Shown here piece by piece: positions 25,301-36,077 of a stretch of 64,000 bases of DNA. The position numbers and the translations under genes are program-made. This DNA is from Eggerthella sinensis (GTDB taxonomy: Bacteria; Actinomycetota; Coriobacteriia; Coriobacteriales; Eggerthellaceae). Under the pieces are notes generated by a model that was not told the origin of the DNA, ran no database searches, and was given only the letters and a program-made list of their open reading frames with translations. The stretch covers positions 1 through 64,000 of the forward strand of contig NZ_PPTT01000008.1 of NCBI RefSeq assembly GCF_003339815.1, in the 5' to 3' direction. Positions within the stretch are counted from its first letter, which is position 1, and the number at the start of each line of letters is the position of its first letter.

Positions 25301-27516
25301 CCGAGATCAACGTGCTGAAGGATTGGCAGGGCGCCGAGCCGCCCGCGTCCCTCGACGTGCGCGTGACCGGCAAGAACGCCGGCGGCGAGCAGAAGTACGA
25401 CTCCGGCACCATCACGCTCACCGCAGCCGATAGCTGGAAGGCCACCCTGCCCATCGCCGTGGGACAGCGCAACCTCTCCTTCGAGGTATCCGAAGTGGTG
25501 CCCGACGGCTACCGCCAAATCGGCTCCGACAGCGCGCTGTCGAGCGACGGCAAAACGCTGACGTTCACCTTGACGAACCAGAAGCTCACCAGCCTGTCCG
25601 CCGAGAAGGTGTGGGACGACGACGATAACGCCAAGGGCATGCGCCCCGGCAGCGTGCGCCTGCAGCTGCTCAAAGACGGCCAGCCCCTCGGCGAGCCTGT
25701 CGCAGTGGACGCGAGCACGAACTGGGCGCACGCCTGGACCGACCTCGTGGACGACGGCAGCGTGTACACCGTGTACGAGATGGACGGCCTTCCCGGCTAC
25801 ACCTCGGACGCGCCCTCCGTCGAAAGCGCCGTCAGCTTCGTGAACGGCCACGCCACCATCACGAACACCATCATCCCCACCACGTCGTTCACCGTGGTCA
25901 AGCAGTGGGTAAACGATTCCACCGAGCCCCTGCCCGACGGCATCGACGTGCAGCTGTACCAGAACGACCAGCCCTACGGCAACCCGGTGCGCCTCACCGA
26001 AGCCGGCGGCTGGACGGCCACGTGGTCGAACCTGCCCGCCCAGGGCATGACCTACACGGCGCAGGAAGTGGCCATGCCGCCCAACTACACGTCCACCTCC
26101 ATCACCGAGGGCAACGTGTGCACCATCACGAACACGTACACCGGCGGCGTGGCGCACATCACCGTGCAGAAGGAATGGACAGGCGCCGGCCAGCCCCCCG
26201 CGAGCCTTGACGTGCGCGTGACCGGCGCGAACGCCGCGGGCGAGCAGAAGTACGACTCCGGCGTGGTGACGCTCACCGCCGAGAACAACTGGACGGCCCT
26301 CCTGCCCATCGAGGTGGGCGAGCGCAACCTCTCGTTCGACGTGACCGAGGTCCTGCCCGACGGGTACGTGCAGACGGGCACGAACGCCGTGCTGTCCGAC
26401 GACGGCACCGCGCTCACCTTCACGCTCACCAACCAGAAGGTGACCGACCTCACCGTGACGAAGGCATGGGACGACGGCGCCGACAGCCGCGGCATCCGCC
26501 CCTACAACGTGCGCATGCAGCTGCTCAAGGACGGCCAGCCCTTCGGCGAGGCGGTCATCGTGAGCCCCGACACCTCCTGGTCGCACACGTGGAGCGGGCT
26601 CGTCGACGACGGCAGCGTGTACCGCGTGCACGAAGTGACCGACGTGCCGGGCTACCATTCCAGCGCCCCCTCCGCCGACGAGGCCATCGACTTCGAAGGC
26701 GGCCAGGCAACCGTCACGAACGCGCTTGAACCCGTAACCACGTTCAGCGTGGTGAAGCAGTGGGTGAACTATGCGGGCGATCCCCTACCCGCCAGCGTGG
26801 ACGTGCAGCTGTACCAGAACGGCCAGCCGCACGGCAACCCGGTGACGCTCACCGAGGAAGGCGGATGGCGCCACACATGGACGAACCTGCCCGAGACGGA
26901 CATGACCTACACGGTGCAGGAGGTGAACGTGCCCGACGGCTACGAGTCCGAAACCACGGTCGACGGCGCCACGTGCACCATCGTGAACACGTACACCTCG
27001 GGCATCAAGAACCTCGTGGTGAAGAAAACCTGGGAGGGCGGAGAGCCGCCCGTCAGCCTCGACGTGAACGTGACCGGCGTCGATGCCGAGGGTCAGCAGC
27101 GCTACGACGCGGGTACGGTAACGCTCAGCGCCGAGAACAACTGGCAGACCGAGCTCGCCATCCCCTCCGGCAAGGGCAGCCTGACGTTCAGCGTGACCGA
27201 AACGGTGCCCGACGGCTTCACCCAGACGGCGCTCGACTCCGCGCTGTCCGACGACGGCACCACGCTCACGTTCACGCTCGTGAATACCGCCGACGTGCCG
27301 CCCACTCCCGAGCCCCCGACGCCCGAGCCGCCCACGCCGGGCACTCCGGGTACGCCGACCGCCCCCGCGAACGACCCCGGCACGCCGGCGCCGCTCGTGT
27401 CCACCGGTGACGGCATCGGACCTGCAGCCGTCGCGCTGGCCGGCCTTGCGGCCGCGGCGGGCATCGCCCTCATCGCGACGGCGGTACGCCGCCGTCAGCG
27501 CAGGATGCGCCCGTAG
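22360..27516 (+). CDS. Wall-anchored surface protein with eleven CnaB-type domains
   Basis: A 1718-aa protein with a TTG start preceded by AAGGA at 8 bases. It has a Sec signal peptide (about 1-39, cut after AHA) and an N-terminal domain of about 540 residues with FlgD-like and thioester-adhesin-like beta features, of no family I can name. Eleven CnaB domains of about 100 aa follow (585-1647). Each begins with a V-x-K-x-W strand and ends near TNTY, LTNQK or similar, consistent with Lys-Asn isopeptide bonds. A Pro/Thr/Glu linker, the LPXTG-like LVSTGDG, a membrane segment and a basic tail close the protein. No sortase gene is in the window. The stalk-like array suggests an adhesin held away from the cell. 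A bidirectional terminator follows. Confidence 0.9.
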   Translation: MDTLTAPHPRARLRRAVAALCIALAAAALILIAAPPAHAEGSKELVAHGGYRPYTERYNASTAGESRLTEIYVYAKEGETVSFGTSVKDAVARFTNEKMGTNLSPDELAALNNTDIVVCDPDWVQEQKDNPGSGNSHAYPYFGGTRDNRVTTYDVNASATANSGDAGYIGSYARESGGPTGPDGDGYAPLTFTAQKSGVYLFKFYSQSLSSRNPQPYLYDNDAAFTSAAQAGGTVAAWDVTVSNDSGAQTGRVFTNKLFLNMGNNFDKAGILKSHMFAVTDDNYHYEIDFNGMDPFGFVFFANNRGMLERTGDDATHSLYHSVRSQNNALSDLADHGVILNNAPTTDLDRTYKLFFNNPTDPEVLAALGIASQTGENTISNFAFTGNPSPNPAAPDLGANEGFVNKGGKFSFDVGDDVAATSYEIVLTFGDNNAVTLSNTLVKGTNTIDWDGLDANGVPVPAGTYDLNNVSIKLKGGEVHFPLLDVENNYDGVKIHRLDASGNVEDSTVYYNNSASNAGDTTAPWNMTNWVVADQQDHSVTGVDTSTQGAMAYKNRAGDQTALDIWTYHDTPLVLQNFQFKLIDVPTKLTVHKTWDHGANHGTRPTEVTVELLENGQLSTRPDATQTLTVSPDADTDGGSYTWEKLDPTKTWTVRETGVPESYQPSEAIVGDNEEGWSIELTNTYIGDATRIVVQKDWNGTPPPDELKVDIVGIDANDQEQYRTTLTLNAANGWSASIEDLTADQRKLWFLLEEKLPDGYRPLSDTNEVIPGDGSVRTLTFSLVNEKFVDLSVTKAWDDDNNSKGYRPQNVQLQLLKDGQPFGDPVTVNEADAWTYTWHNLKDDGAHYEAFAVYEVDPAVNYESSAGSKDAAARFDNNGTTVITNKLENTTQFTVTKNWVNDSTSDLPASVDAQLYQNGQPYGDPVTLNEAGGWQHTWFNLPADNMTYYALETAVPPDYEADIASTGNISTITNTYTGGVAEINVLKDWQGAEPPASLDVRVTGKNAGGEQKYDSGTITLTAADSWKATLPIAVGQRNLSFEVSEVVPDGYRQIGSDSALSSDGKTLTFTLTNQKLTSLSAEKVWDDDDNAKGMRPGSVRLQLLKDGQPLGEPVAVDASTNWAHAWTDLVDDGSVYTVYEMDGLPGYTSDAPSVESAVSFVNGHATITNTIIPTTSFTVVKQWVNDSTEPLPDGIDVQLYQNDQPYGNPVRLTEAGGWTATWSNLPAQGMTYTAQEVAMPPNYTSTSITEGNVCTITNTYTGGVAHITVQKEWTGAGQPPASLDVRVTGANAAGEQKYDSGVVTLTAENNWTALLPIEVGERNLSFDVTEVLPDGYVQTGTNAVLSDDGTALTFTLTNQKVTDLTVTKAWDDGADSRGIRPYNVRMQLLKDGQPFGEAVIVSPDTSWSHTWSGLVDDGSVYRVHEVTDVPGYHSSAPSADEAIDFEGGQATVTNALEPVTTFSVVKQWVNYAGDPLPASVDVQLYQNGQPHGNPVTLTEEGGWRHTWTNLPETDMTYTVQEVNVPDGYESETTVDGATCTIVNTYTSGIKNLVVKKTWEGGEPPVSLDVNVTGVDAEGQQRYDAGTVTLSAENNWQTELAIPSGKGSLTFSVTETVPDGFTQTALDSALSDDGTTLTFTLVNTADVPPTPEPPTPEPPTPGTPGTPTAPANDPGTPAPLVSTGDGIGPAAVALAGLAAAAGIALIATAVRRRQRRMRP
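24421..27300 (+). repeat. Higher-order CnaB repeat, three-domain unit
   Basis: The CnaB domains fall into three types: A (EPPxSLDVxVTG), B (GxRPxxVxLQLLKDG) and C (PLPxxVDVQLYQNG). They occur in the order A-B-C three times and then a final A, with A domains beginning at about 24421, 25297, 26149 and 27004. The period is about 850-880 bp. A B-like domain precedes the array. Long near-identical DNA stretches between units indicate duplication of the whole three-domain block. Confidence 0.8.
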
Positions 27517-27564
27517 CCGCTGCTCGGACGCGCTTCCCTGCCGACCGCACTCCCCTCTCAACGA

Positions 27565-27594
27565 GAAGAGCCCCCTTTCGGGGGCTCTTCTTTT
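27565..27594. terminator. Strong rho-independent terminator between surface protein and atp operon
   Basis: An 11-bp perfect stem, GAAGAGCCCCC with GGGGGCTCTTC, has a TTTC loop and is followed on the plus strand by TTTT. It separates the convergent surface-protein gene and atpC and could serve both. Confidence 0.9.
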
Positions 27595-27674
27595 GCGTTA
27601 CTCGTCAACCGCAGCACATCGGACTCTCGCGTTGCCAAGCGACCGAGGCCGCGTGTCGCAGAGCGCGTGTTCGC

Positions 27675-28084
27675 TTACGCCGCGTGGGCGGCTTTCAGCT
27701 GAACGGTGCACCACGCCTTGTCGGCCGCGAGCGTCGTCTTGCGAGCTTCCTCTTCGGACAGCCCGGACAGCTGCTCCTCGATGCCGGCCAGCTGCTCGCG
27801 CACCTGGTCGACGTTGATGTCAGCCACCGGCAACGCACGATCGGCCAGGATGATGACCTTGTCGTCCGTCACCTCGACGTACCCGCCTTGCAGGGCGTAA
27901 TGCGCCACCTCGCTGGCGTCAGGTGCCTTCACGCGCGCCTCGCCATCGGCAAGCACGGACACGAGCGGTGCATGGCCTTTCAAAAAGCCCATCTCGCCTT
28001 CGACGCCGGGCACGACGACGAGCTCGACCTCTTGCGAGACCAGCTTCGCCACCGGCGTCACGATGTCGCACATGAACCCAGCCA

Positions 28085-28085
<1 letters not shown>
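27675..28085 (-). CDS. atpC: ATP synthase F1 epsilon subunit
   Basis: A 136-aa central-stalk subunit that couples rotation and can inhibit hydrolysis. The N-terminal beta-sandwich shows the conserved CDIVTPVAKLVSQEVELVVVPG and GEMGFLKGHAPLVSVL, and a C-terminal helical pair follows (INVDQVREQLAGIEEQLSGLSEEEARKTTL, residues 93-122). Its ATG overlaps the atpD stop by one base. It is the last gene of the atp operon and is followed by the bidirectional terminator. Confidence 0.97.
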
Positions 28086-29536
<1,451 letters not shown>

Positions 29537-30445
29537 TTAATCCTCCAAAGCCGCTGCGCCACCGACGATCTCGGAAATCTCCGTCGTGATAGCGCCCTGG
29601 CGTACGCGGTTATACAGTCTAGTCAACGTTTCGAGCACTTCGGTAGCGTTGTCCGTTGCCGACATCATGGCGTTGCGACGTGCGCCCTGCTCGGCGGCTG
29701 CCGAGTCGATGAGCGCGTGGTACAGCGTCGTGCGCACATACGCCGGCAGCAGGCGGTCGAGAACAGCCTCGGCACTCGGCTCGAAGATCACGTCGCCCTC
29801 GAGCTTAGCGTCGCCCTCCGACAGCTGCACGCCGTCGGTGGCAAGCTCGGCCTCGAGCGCAGCCGTGTCCACGGGCAGCACGAGCTCCGTACGAAGCACC
29901 TGCTCGGCCGCGTTCTTCGAGTGGTTGTACACGACCACGACCTCGTCGATCGTGCCGTTCTCGTACCCGTCGATGGCGTACGCCGCAACGGACGCGGCTT
30001 CCTCCATCGTCGGATCGGCAGAAAGGTCAATGAAGCCGAGCGCCGGCTCTACCTTGCGGTAGGTGAAGTACCCGACGGCCTTCTTACCGCAGGCGACGAC
30101 CTCGGTGGACGCGCCTGCGGCCTGCTTTTCCTTCATGAGACGCTCGACGTGCCGCAGCACGTTGCTGTTGAAACCGCCGGCGAGGCCGCGGTCCGACACA
30201 ACGACGACGAACAGCACGTTCTTCACTTCGTCGTGCGTGCGCAACAGCGCGTTTTCGGAGCCACCTACACGCTTGGCAACGTTGGCCAACATTTCGACCA
30301 TGGAGTCGGCATACGGCGTCGCAGCCGCCACGCGCTCTCCTGCGCGACGGACCTTGGCAGCCGCTACCATCTGCATGGTACGCGTGATCTGCTTCGTCGA
30401 AGTGACGGAGCTGATACGCCTTTCTATGTCGTGAAGGTTGGGCAT
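29537..30445 (-). CDS. atpG: ATP synthase F1 gamma subunit
   Basis: The rotating central shaft, 302 aa. The N-terminal helix, DIERRISSVTSTKQITRTMQMVA, and the C-terminal helix, RLYNRVRQGAITTEISEIVGG, are the standard coiled-coil halves, with the Rossmann-like domain between them (NVLFVVVVSDRGLAGGFN). The ATG at 30445 has AGGT 5 bases upstream. The gap to atpA is 12 bases. Confidence 0.98.
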   Translation of the reverse strand: MPNLHDIERRISSVTSTKQITRTMQMVAAAKVRRAGERVAAATPYADSMVEMLANVAKRVGGSENALLRTHDEVKNVLFVVVVSDRGLAGGFNSNVLRHVERLMKEKQAAGASTEVVACGKKAVGYFTYRKVEPALGFIDLSADPTMEEAASVAAYAIDGYENGTIDEVVVVYNHSKNAAEQVLRTELVLPVDTAALEAELATDGVQLSEGDAKLEGDVIFEPSAEAVLDRLLPAYVRTTLYHALIDSAAAEQGARRNAMMSATDNATEVLETLTRLYNRVRQGAITTEISEIVGGAAALED

Positions 30446-30457
30446 AGTCTACCTGCC

Positions 30458-32025
<1,568 letters not shown>

Positions 32026-32032
<7 letters not shown>

Positions 32033-32604
32033 TCACCTCCATCTGATGTGAGTTTGAGCACGTTGCGAGCACTTTCCAACTGCGACAGGACGCTGGCGTC
32101 GATGCGCTTGCCGTTGGCACTCATCAATATGCCGCCGAGCAGGGACTTGTCGATGTGCTCGCGCAACACGACGTTCGTTCCCAAGTCGGCTTCAGCTTTC
32201 GTAATAATGACCTCGCGCAGGTGATCGTCCAGTTCGACGACGGTCGTGACGTCGACGACGGTGACGTTCAGCTTGCGTTCGAGCTGTTCTCCATAGCTGG
32301 CCCATACGCGCGACAGCAACGCGAAGTCCCCGCGTTCGGCCATGACGGCCAGAACGTCGACGAGGACGGGGTTGCACTCGGCGAAAAGATTCCGCACGAG
32401 CTGGCCCCTCTGCTCGGGCGTATAGGAGCTGTCCTCCAAGGCGTCGGAGAGATCCATGTTCGAACGTGCGATGCGCATGATGCGCTCGGCCTGGTCGCGG
32501 ACCTCGAGCACGGCGTCCTGACCGCCTGCTTCGTATGCGCCGTCCAACAAGACGGACGCATACGTCGCGACCTTCTCTTTGAGAATTTGGCGGTTAGTTG
32601 GCAT
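32026..32604 (-). CDS. atpH: ATP synthase F1 delta subunit
   Basis: The peripheral-stalk subunit, 192 aa, that joins the b dimer to the top of F1. It has the N-terminal helical bundle ([14 protein letters not shown]) and the C-terminal motif region where family members read L-x-G-G; here [21 protein letters not shown]. Its start overlaps the atpF stop by 11 bases and its end overlaps or abuts atpA, so the operon is tightly coupled. Confidence 0.96.
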
Positions 32605-33214
32605 TGAAACTGCCCGCCTCGTTCACGTAGCGCTCGATGATCTTGCGGTGCTCGGCGTCGTTCAGGTCCTCGCCGATGAGGCGGGACGCGACGGCGACGG
32701 ACAGGTCGGCAACCGAGCCCTGGAGCTCGGAGATGGCAGCCTTCTTCTCCGCTTCGATGGCGTTGTGCGCCTTCTCGATCATCATGGTGGCCTCGGACTG
32801 CGCCTTGTCGGTGATGTCAGCCTTCACGGCCTCGCCCGTCTTCTTCGCGTCGGCGACGATCTGGGCAGCCTGGGACTTGGCATCCTCCAGCTGGCGCTTG
32901 TATTCCTCAAGCACGCGCTCGCTTTCGACGCGAGCCTGCTCGGACTTCTCAAGAGAATCCTTGATGGTCATCTCGCGCTTCTCCAGCATGGCCTCGAACT
33001 TCGGCCAACCGAACTTGGCCAAGACGACCCACAGCAGGATGAAGATCACGAGCATGGGGATGAATTCCGCCATGTCGGGCAGGATGGCACTCAGGCCGCC
33101 CGATGACTCTTCTTCAGCCGCGAACGCGAGCGCAGGGAAAGCAAACGTCATGCCGGCGCCGGCAAGCGCGGCGAGCCCGATACGGGCCGATGTTTCTTTC
33201 GCTTTAGCTTTCAC
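32594..33214 (-). CDS. atpF: ATP synthase Fo b subunit with a signal-like N-terminus
   Basis: A 206-aa stator subunit. The membrane helix is MLVIFILLWVVLAKFGWPKF, followed by the long amphipathic helix expected for the dimeric stalk (EKREMTIKDSLEKSEQARVE). The GTG at 33214 is chosen because AAGGAGG lies 8 bases upstream. Unusually, about 35 residues precede the membrane helix and look like a Sec signal peptide (GLAALAGAGMTFAFPALAFAAEEES), so the N-terminus may be cleaved or form an extra hairpin. Confidence 0.95.
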   Translation of the reverse strand: MKAKAKETSARIGLAALAGAGMTFAFPALAFAAEEESSGGLSAILPDMAEFIPMLVIFILLWVVLAKFGWPKFEAMLEKREMTIKDSLEKSEQARVESERVLEEYKRQLEDAKSQAAQIVADAKKTGEAVKADITDKAQSEATMMIEKAHNAIEAEKKAAISELQGSVADLSVAVASRLIGEDLNDAEHRKIIERYVNEAGSFNAN

Positions 33215-33268
33215 GTACGTTACCTCCTTGTAAGCCTTATACGGCACGGTATCCGAATACAGGCTTAG

Positions 33269-33487
33269 TTACACGATGAAGGTAAGCACGAAGCCGATGA
33301 GGCCCAGAGCCTCGGCGAGAGCGGCACCGATGATGAAGTTCGTGAACAGACGGCCCTGCAGTTCGGGCTGACGAGCGGTCGCAACGCAGCAGCCGTAGCA
33401 GGCGATGCCGATGCCCAGGCCGGGGCCGATGGTCGACAGGCCGTAGCCTACGAGTTTCAAGGCCGCGAGAGCGAGTGTAATTTCCAC
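33269..33487 (-). CDS. atpE: ATP synthase Fo c subunit
   Basis: The 72-aa ring subunit with two membrane helices. The polar loop reads RQPELQGRLF. The ion-binding carboxylate is the Glu in FIIGAALAEALGLIGFVL. The first helix (GYGLSTIGPGLGIGIACYGCCV) carries the glycine-rich packing motif. I do not see a clear sodium-binding Gln/Ser set, so proton coupling is the default reading. AGGAGG precedes the start. Confidence 0.97.
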   Translation of the reverse strand: MEITLALAALKLVGYGLSTIGPGLGIGIACYGCCVATARQPELQGRLFTNFIIGAALAEALGLIGFVLTFIV

Positions 33488-33608
33488 AGTTTCCTCCTTT
33501 TACCGTTCTCGGGCTTTTCCCGAGAACTATGGACACCTATCTATGCCAACCAGCCGTGGAATAGCCGGTCAAACACCAAACATGGATCGCGCGTGACGCG
33601 CGGACGAC

Positions 33609-34394
33609 CTAGTGGTCGGACGTGGCCAGGCCGATGTACACCGCGCTGAGGATGGTGAACACGTATGCCTGCAGGAATGCGACCAGCACCTCGAGCGCGT
33701 ACATGGCGAACAGGAACAGCATCCACGCGATGGAGACGCCGCCGACGGCAACGCCCGCACCCTGGATAGCGGAACCGATGAACACGCTGGTGAGCAGTGC
33801 GAAGATGCCGAGGACCATGTGGCCGGCGAACATGTTGCCGTAGAGTCGAACGGCCAGCGTGAGCACGCGCAGCACGGTGGAGAACAGTTCGAGGAACCAC
33901 ACGATGGGAACCATCACGATGGGCAGGCCGGCCGGCGCGAACGACTTGAGGTAGCCGCCGAGGCCCTTCGCCTTGATGCCCCAGAAGATGAAGTACACGA
34001 ACGAGATGGCCGACAGCGCCCAGGTGATGCTGATGGACCCGGTGGGGGTCTTGCAGCCCGGGATGAGGCCCACGAAGTTGCTGATGAGGATGAAGAAGAA
34101 CAGCGTGGCCAGGAACGGCAGGTGCTTCTTGTAGCCGTGGCCGATGGCGCTCTCGCCCATATCCTTCTTCACGAACTCGTAGCCGTACTCCACCATGTTG
34201 GTGAACTTGTTCGTGGGGATGATCGTGAGGCGCTTGCTGGCGGCGAGCACGACGACGAGCGTGATGAGGAAGCAGATGAGCATCCACAGCACGTATTGCG
34301 TCATGCCGAACGACCCCGACCCGAACACAAAGGTGGGATCGAAAGAATGCTGCAGGTGGGGTACCTGTTCCGCAAGGGATTCAAGAGGATTCAC
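33609..34394 (-). CDS. atpB: ATP synthase Fo a subunit
   Basis: A 261-aa multi-spanning stator subunit forming the ion half-channels. The essential arginine lies in LTLAVRLYGNMFAGHMVLGI, and the last helix has YVFTILSAVYIG. The N-terminal membrane segments include YVLWMLICFLITLVVVLAAS. The gap to atpE is 121 bases and to the AtpI-like gene upstream is 19 bases. Confidence 0.97.
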   Translation of the reverse strand: MNPLESLAEQVPHLQHSFDPTFVFGSGSFGMTQYVLWMLICFLITLVVVLAASKRLTIIPTNKFTNMVEYGYEFVKKDMGESAIGHGYKKHLPFLATLFFFILISNFVGLIPGCKTPTGSISITWALSAISFVYFIFWGIKAKGLGGYLKSFAPAGLPIVMVPIVWFLELFSTVLRVLTLAVRLYGNMFAGHMVLGIFALLTSVFIGSAIQGAGVAVGGVSIAWMLFLFAMYALEVLVAFLQAYVFTILSAVYIGLATSDH

Positions 34395-34413
34395 GTGTCT
34401 TTACCTTTCCATC

Positions 34414-34695
34414 TTACTTCCGCACGAGATTGCTGACGCCGAACCCGATAGCCGCGACGGAAAGAGCCACGACTTCGGCAAGAACAAAGGGCAGGATGAG
34501 CTCGCGCGCGAGCAACGCGCAGGCGATGGCGGAAACGAAAAGCACAGCGACGGAAAGCAGCACACCCAGAAGAAGGGCACCGGCGTGCCCCAGGTTGCTG
34601 GTATCGGTCACTCGTCTCGTCATGCGCAAACCGACGAACAGCGGAGCGAACCCCGCGATGCCTGCAAGCGCCCCCAATACGATAGCTATTGCCAT
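34414..34695 (-). CDS. Small membrane protein in the atpI position
   Basis: A 93-aa protein with three predicted membrane helices (IAIVLGALAGIAGFAPLFVGL, ALLLGVLLSVAVLFVSAIAC, ILPFVLAEVVALSVAAIGFG) as the first gene of the atp operon. AtpI/Uncl proteins in this position assist c-ring or magnesium handling. Similarity here rests on position, size and topology, not on a clear motif. The ATG at 34695 is preceded by AAGTGGGAC; a longer frame exists but runs through the promoter region. Confidence 0.7.
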   Translation of the reverse strand: MAIAIVLGALAGIAGFAPLFVGLRMTRRVTDTSNLGHAGALLLGVLLSVAVLFVSAIACALLARELILPFVLAEVVALSVAAIGFGVSNLVRK

Positions 34696-34755
34696 GTCCC
34701 ACTTTCTTCTTGACCGTCGAGCGCACACGCGCGCATCCATACCAAGCCACGACGT

Positions 34756-34783
34756 ATGATAACGGAACTTCACGTTTGTCCAA
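34756..34783 (-). promoter_or_regulatory. Candidate promoter of the atp operon
   Basis: On the minus strand TTGGAC (34778-34783) and TATCAT (34756-34761) are 16 bp apart, ending 61 bases before the AtpI-like start. The match is moderate. Just upstream are two GTTACAAAAA direct repeats (34791-34810). Confidence 0.45.
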
Positions 34784-34896
34784 CGTCGGGGTTACAAAAA
34801 GTTACAAAAATAGGGTGAGTGGAGGAATAAACCGGTCAAAAAACTGCATAAAGCGCGAAGGAACGGTCAGCGAAACCGTATATTCCTTGAGCGGAC

Positions 34897-34923
34897 GGGG
34901 CCGCGGCGCGTTCGCCCGGCCCC
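34897..34923 (-). terminator. GC-rich hairpin downstream of comEB
   Basis: GGGGCCG at 34897-34903 pairs with CGGCCCC at 34917-34923 just after the comEB stop. There is no U-tract, so it may only slow transcription. It separates the glyA-upp-comEB unit from the atp operon on the same strand. Confidence 0.4.
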
Positions 34924-34931
34924 GCGCTCCC

Positions 34932-35402
34932 CTACCCTTCGAAGACGCGCAGCTTCATGCCGGCTTCCTCGAGCATGGACATGGACAAGTCGTCGGGATA
35001 CGGGTTCTGGTAAACGATCTCGTCGATGCCGGCGTTGATGAGCATCTTGGCGCACACGACGCAGGGCTGCGTGTTGATGTAGATGGACGCCCCCGTGATG
35101 TTGATGCCGTAGCGCGCCGCCTGGATGATGGCGTTCTGCTCGGCGTGCAGGCCGCGGCAGATCTCGTGGCGCTGCCCGCTGGGCACGCCGAGCTGCTGGC
35201 GCAAGCACCCCGTCTCGGCGCAGTGGCGCATGCCGGTGGGCACGCCGTTGTAGCCCGTGGCCAGGATACGGCGGTCCTTCACGATGACGGCCCCCACCGC
35301 ACGGCGCATGCACGTCGTGCGCGTGGCCACCTCGTTCGCCAGGGTCATGAAGTACTCGTCCCAGCTGGGGCGCTTGTCAAGATGAGGCACTGCAGTTTCC
35401 AT
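34932..35402 (-). CDS. comEB: Deoxycytidylate deaminase (ComEB family)
   Basis: A 156-aa zinc enzyme that deaminates dCMP to dUMP for thymidylate supply. The zinc and proton-shuttle motifs HAEQNAI and PCVVCAKM are present, and [10 protein letters not shown] marks the dCMP-binding side. It is 21 bases downstream of upp and on the same strand, so glyA, upp and comEB make a one-carbon and pyrimidine unit upstream of atp, an order shared with many Gram-positive genomes. Confidence 0.95.
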   Translation of the reverse strand: METAVPHLDKRPSWDEYFMTLANEVATRTTCMRRAVGAVIVKDRRILATGYNGVPTGMRHCAETGCLRQQLGVPSGQRHEICRGLHAEQNAIIQAARYGINITGASIYINTQPCVVCAKMLINAGIDEIVYQNPYPDDLSMSMLEEAGMKLRVFEG

Positions 35403-35423
35403 GAGGGGTCCCGTCTTTCCGTC

Positions 35424-36065
35424 CTACTTCGTACCGAAGATGCGGTCGCCGGCGTCGCCCAGGCCGGGCACGATGTAGGCGTGGTCGTTGAGGCACTCGT
35501 CGATGGCGCAGGTGTAGATCTGCACGTCGGGGTCGGCGGCCAGGACGGCCTCGATGCCGACGGGCGCCGCCACGAGCACGACGAGCTTGACGTTCTTCAC
35601 GCCGAGCTTGCGCAGGTACGAGATGGCCGCGGTGGCCGAGCCGCCGGTGGCGAGCATCGGGTCCACCACGAGCACGTCGCGCTGCGCGATGCTGTCGGGC
35701 AGCTTCGCGTAGTACTCGTGCGGCTCGTGGGTTTCGGGGTCGCGGTACATGCCGAGGTGCCCCACGAACGTGGACGGCATGAGTTCCTGCAGGCCCTCCA
35801 CCATGCCGAGGCCCGCGCGCAGGATGGGCACGATGACCATTTTCTTGCCGGCCACCTGCTTGCACGTGGTGGTGCAGATGGGCGTTTCAACCTCGACGTC
35901 TTCCAGCTCGAGGTCGCGCGTGGCCTCGTAGCCTTCGAAGATGGACAGCTCGCGCACGAGGGCGCGGAAGTCCTTCGAGGACGTGTTCTTGTTGCGCAGC
36001 TTGGACAGCTTGTGCTGGACCATCGGATGGTCGATGACGGTGACGCGGTCGTATGCATTCGTCAT
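35424..36065 (-). CDS. upp: Uracil phosphoribosyltransferase
   Basis: A 213-aa salvage enzyme forming UMP from uracil and PRPP. The PRPP loop is [18 protein letters not shown], the conserved arginine lies in [13 protein letters not shown], and the uracil-binding C-terminus reads [17 protein letters not shown]. It is 12 bases downstream of glyA. Confidence 0.98.
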   Translation of the reverse strand: MTNAYDRVTVIDHPMVQHKLSKLRNKNTSSKDFRALVRELSIFEGYEATRDLELEDVEVETPICTTTCKQVAGKKMVIVPILRAGLGMVEGLQELMPSTFVGHLGMYRDPETHEPHEYYAKLPDSIAQRDVLVVDPMLATGGSATAAISYLRKLGVKNVKLVVLVAAPVGIEAVLAADPDVQIYTCAIDECLNDHAYIVPGLGDAGDRIFGTK

Positions 36066-36077
36066 GGGCTGAGGCTC

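Noticed and set aside
22213-26658. A 1481-codon open frame antisense to the CnaB surface protein
   Set aside because: Low-complexity Val/His/Arg translation mirrors the CnaB repeats. There is no domain and no ribosome binding site, so it is a shadow of strong codon bias.
34897-34923. Full rho-independent terminator after comEB
   Set aside because: The stem is good but there is no U-run, so I list it only as a weak hairpin.
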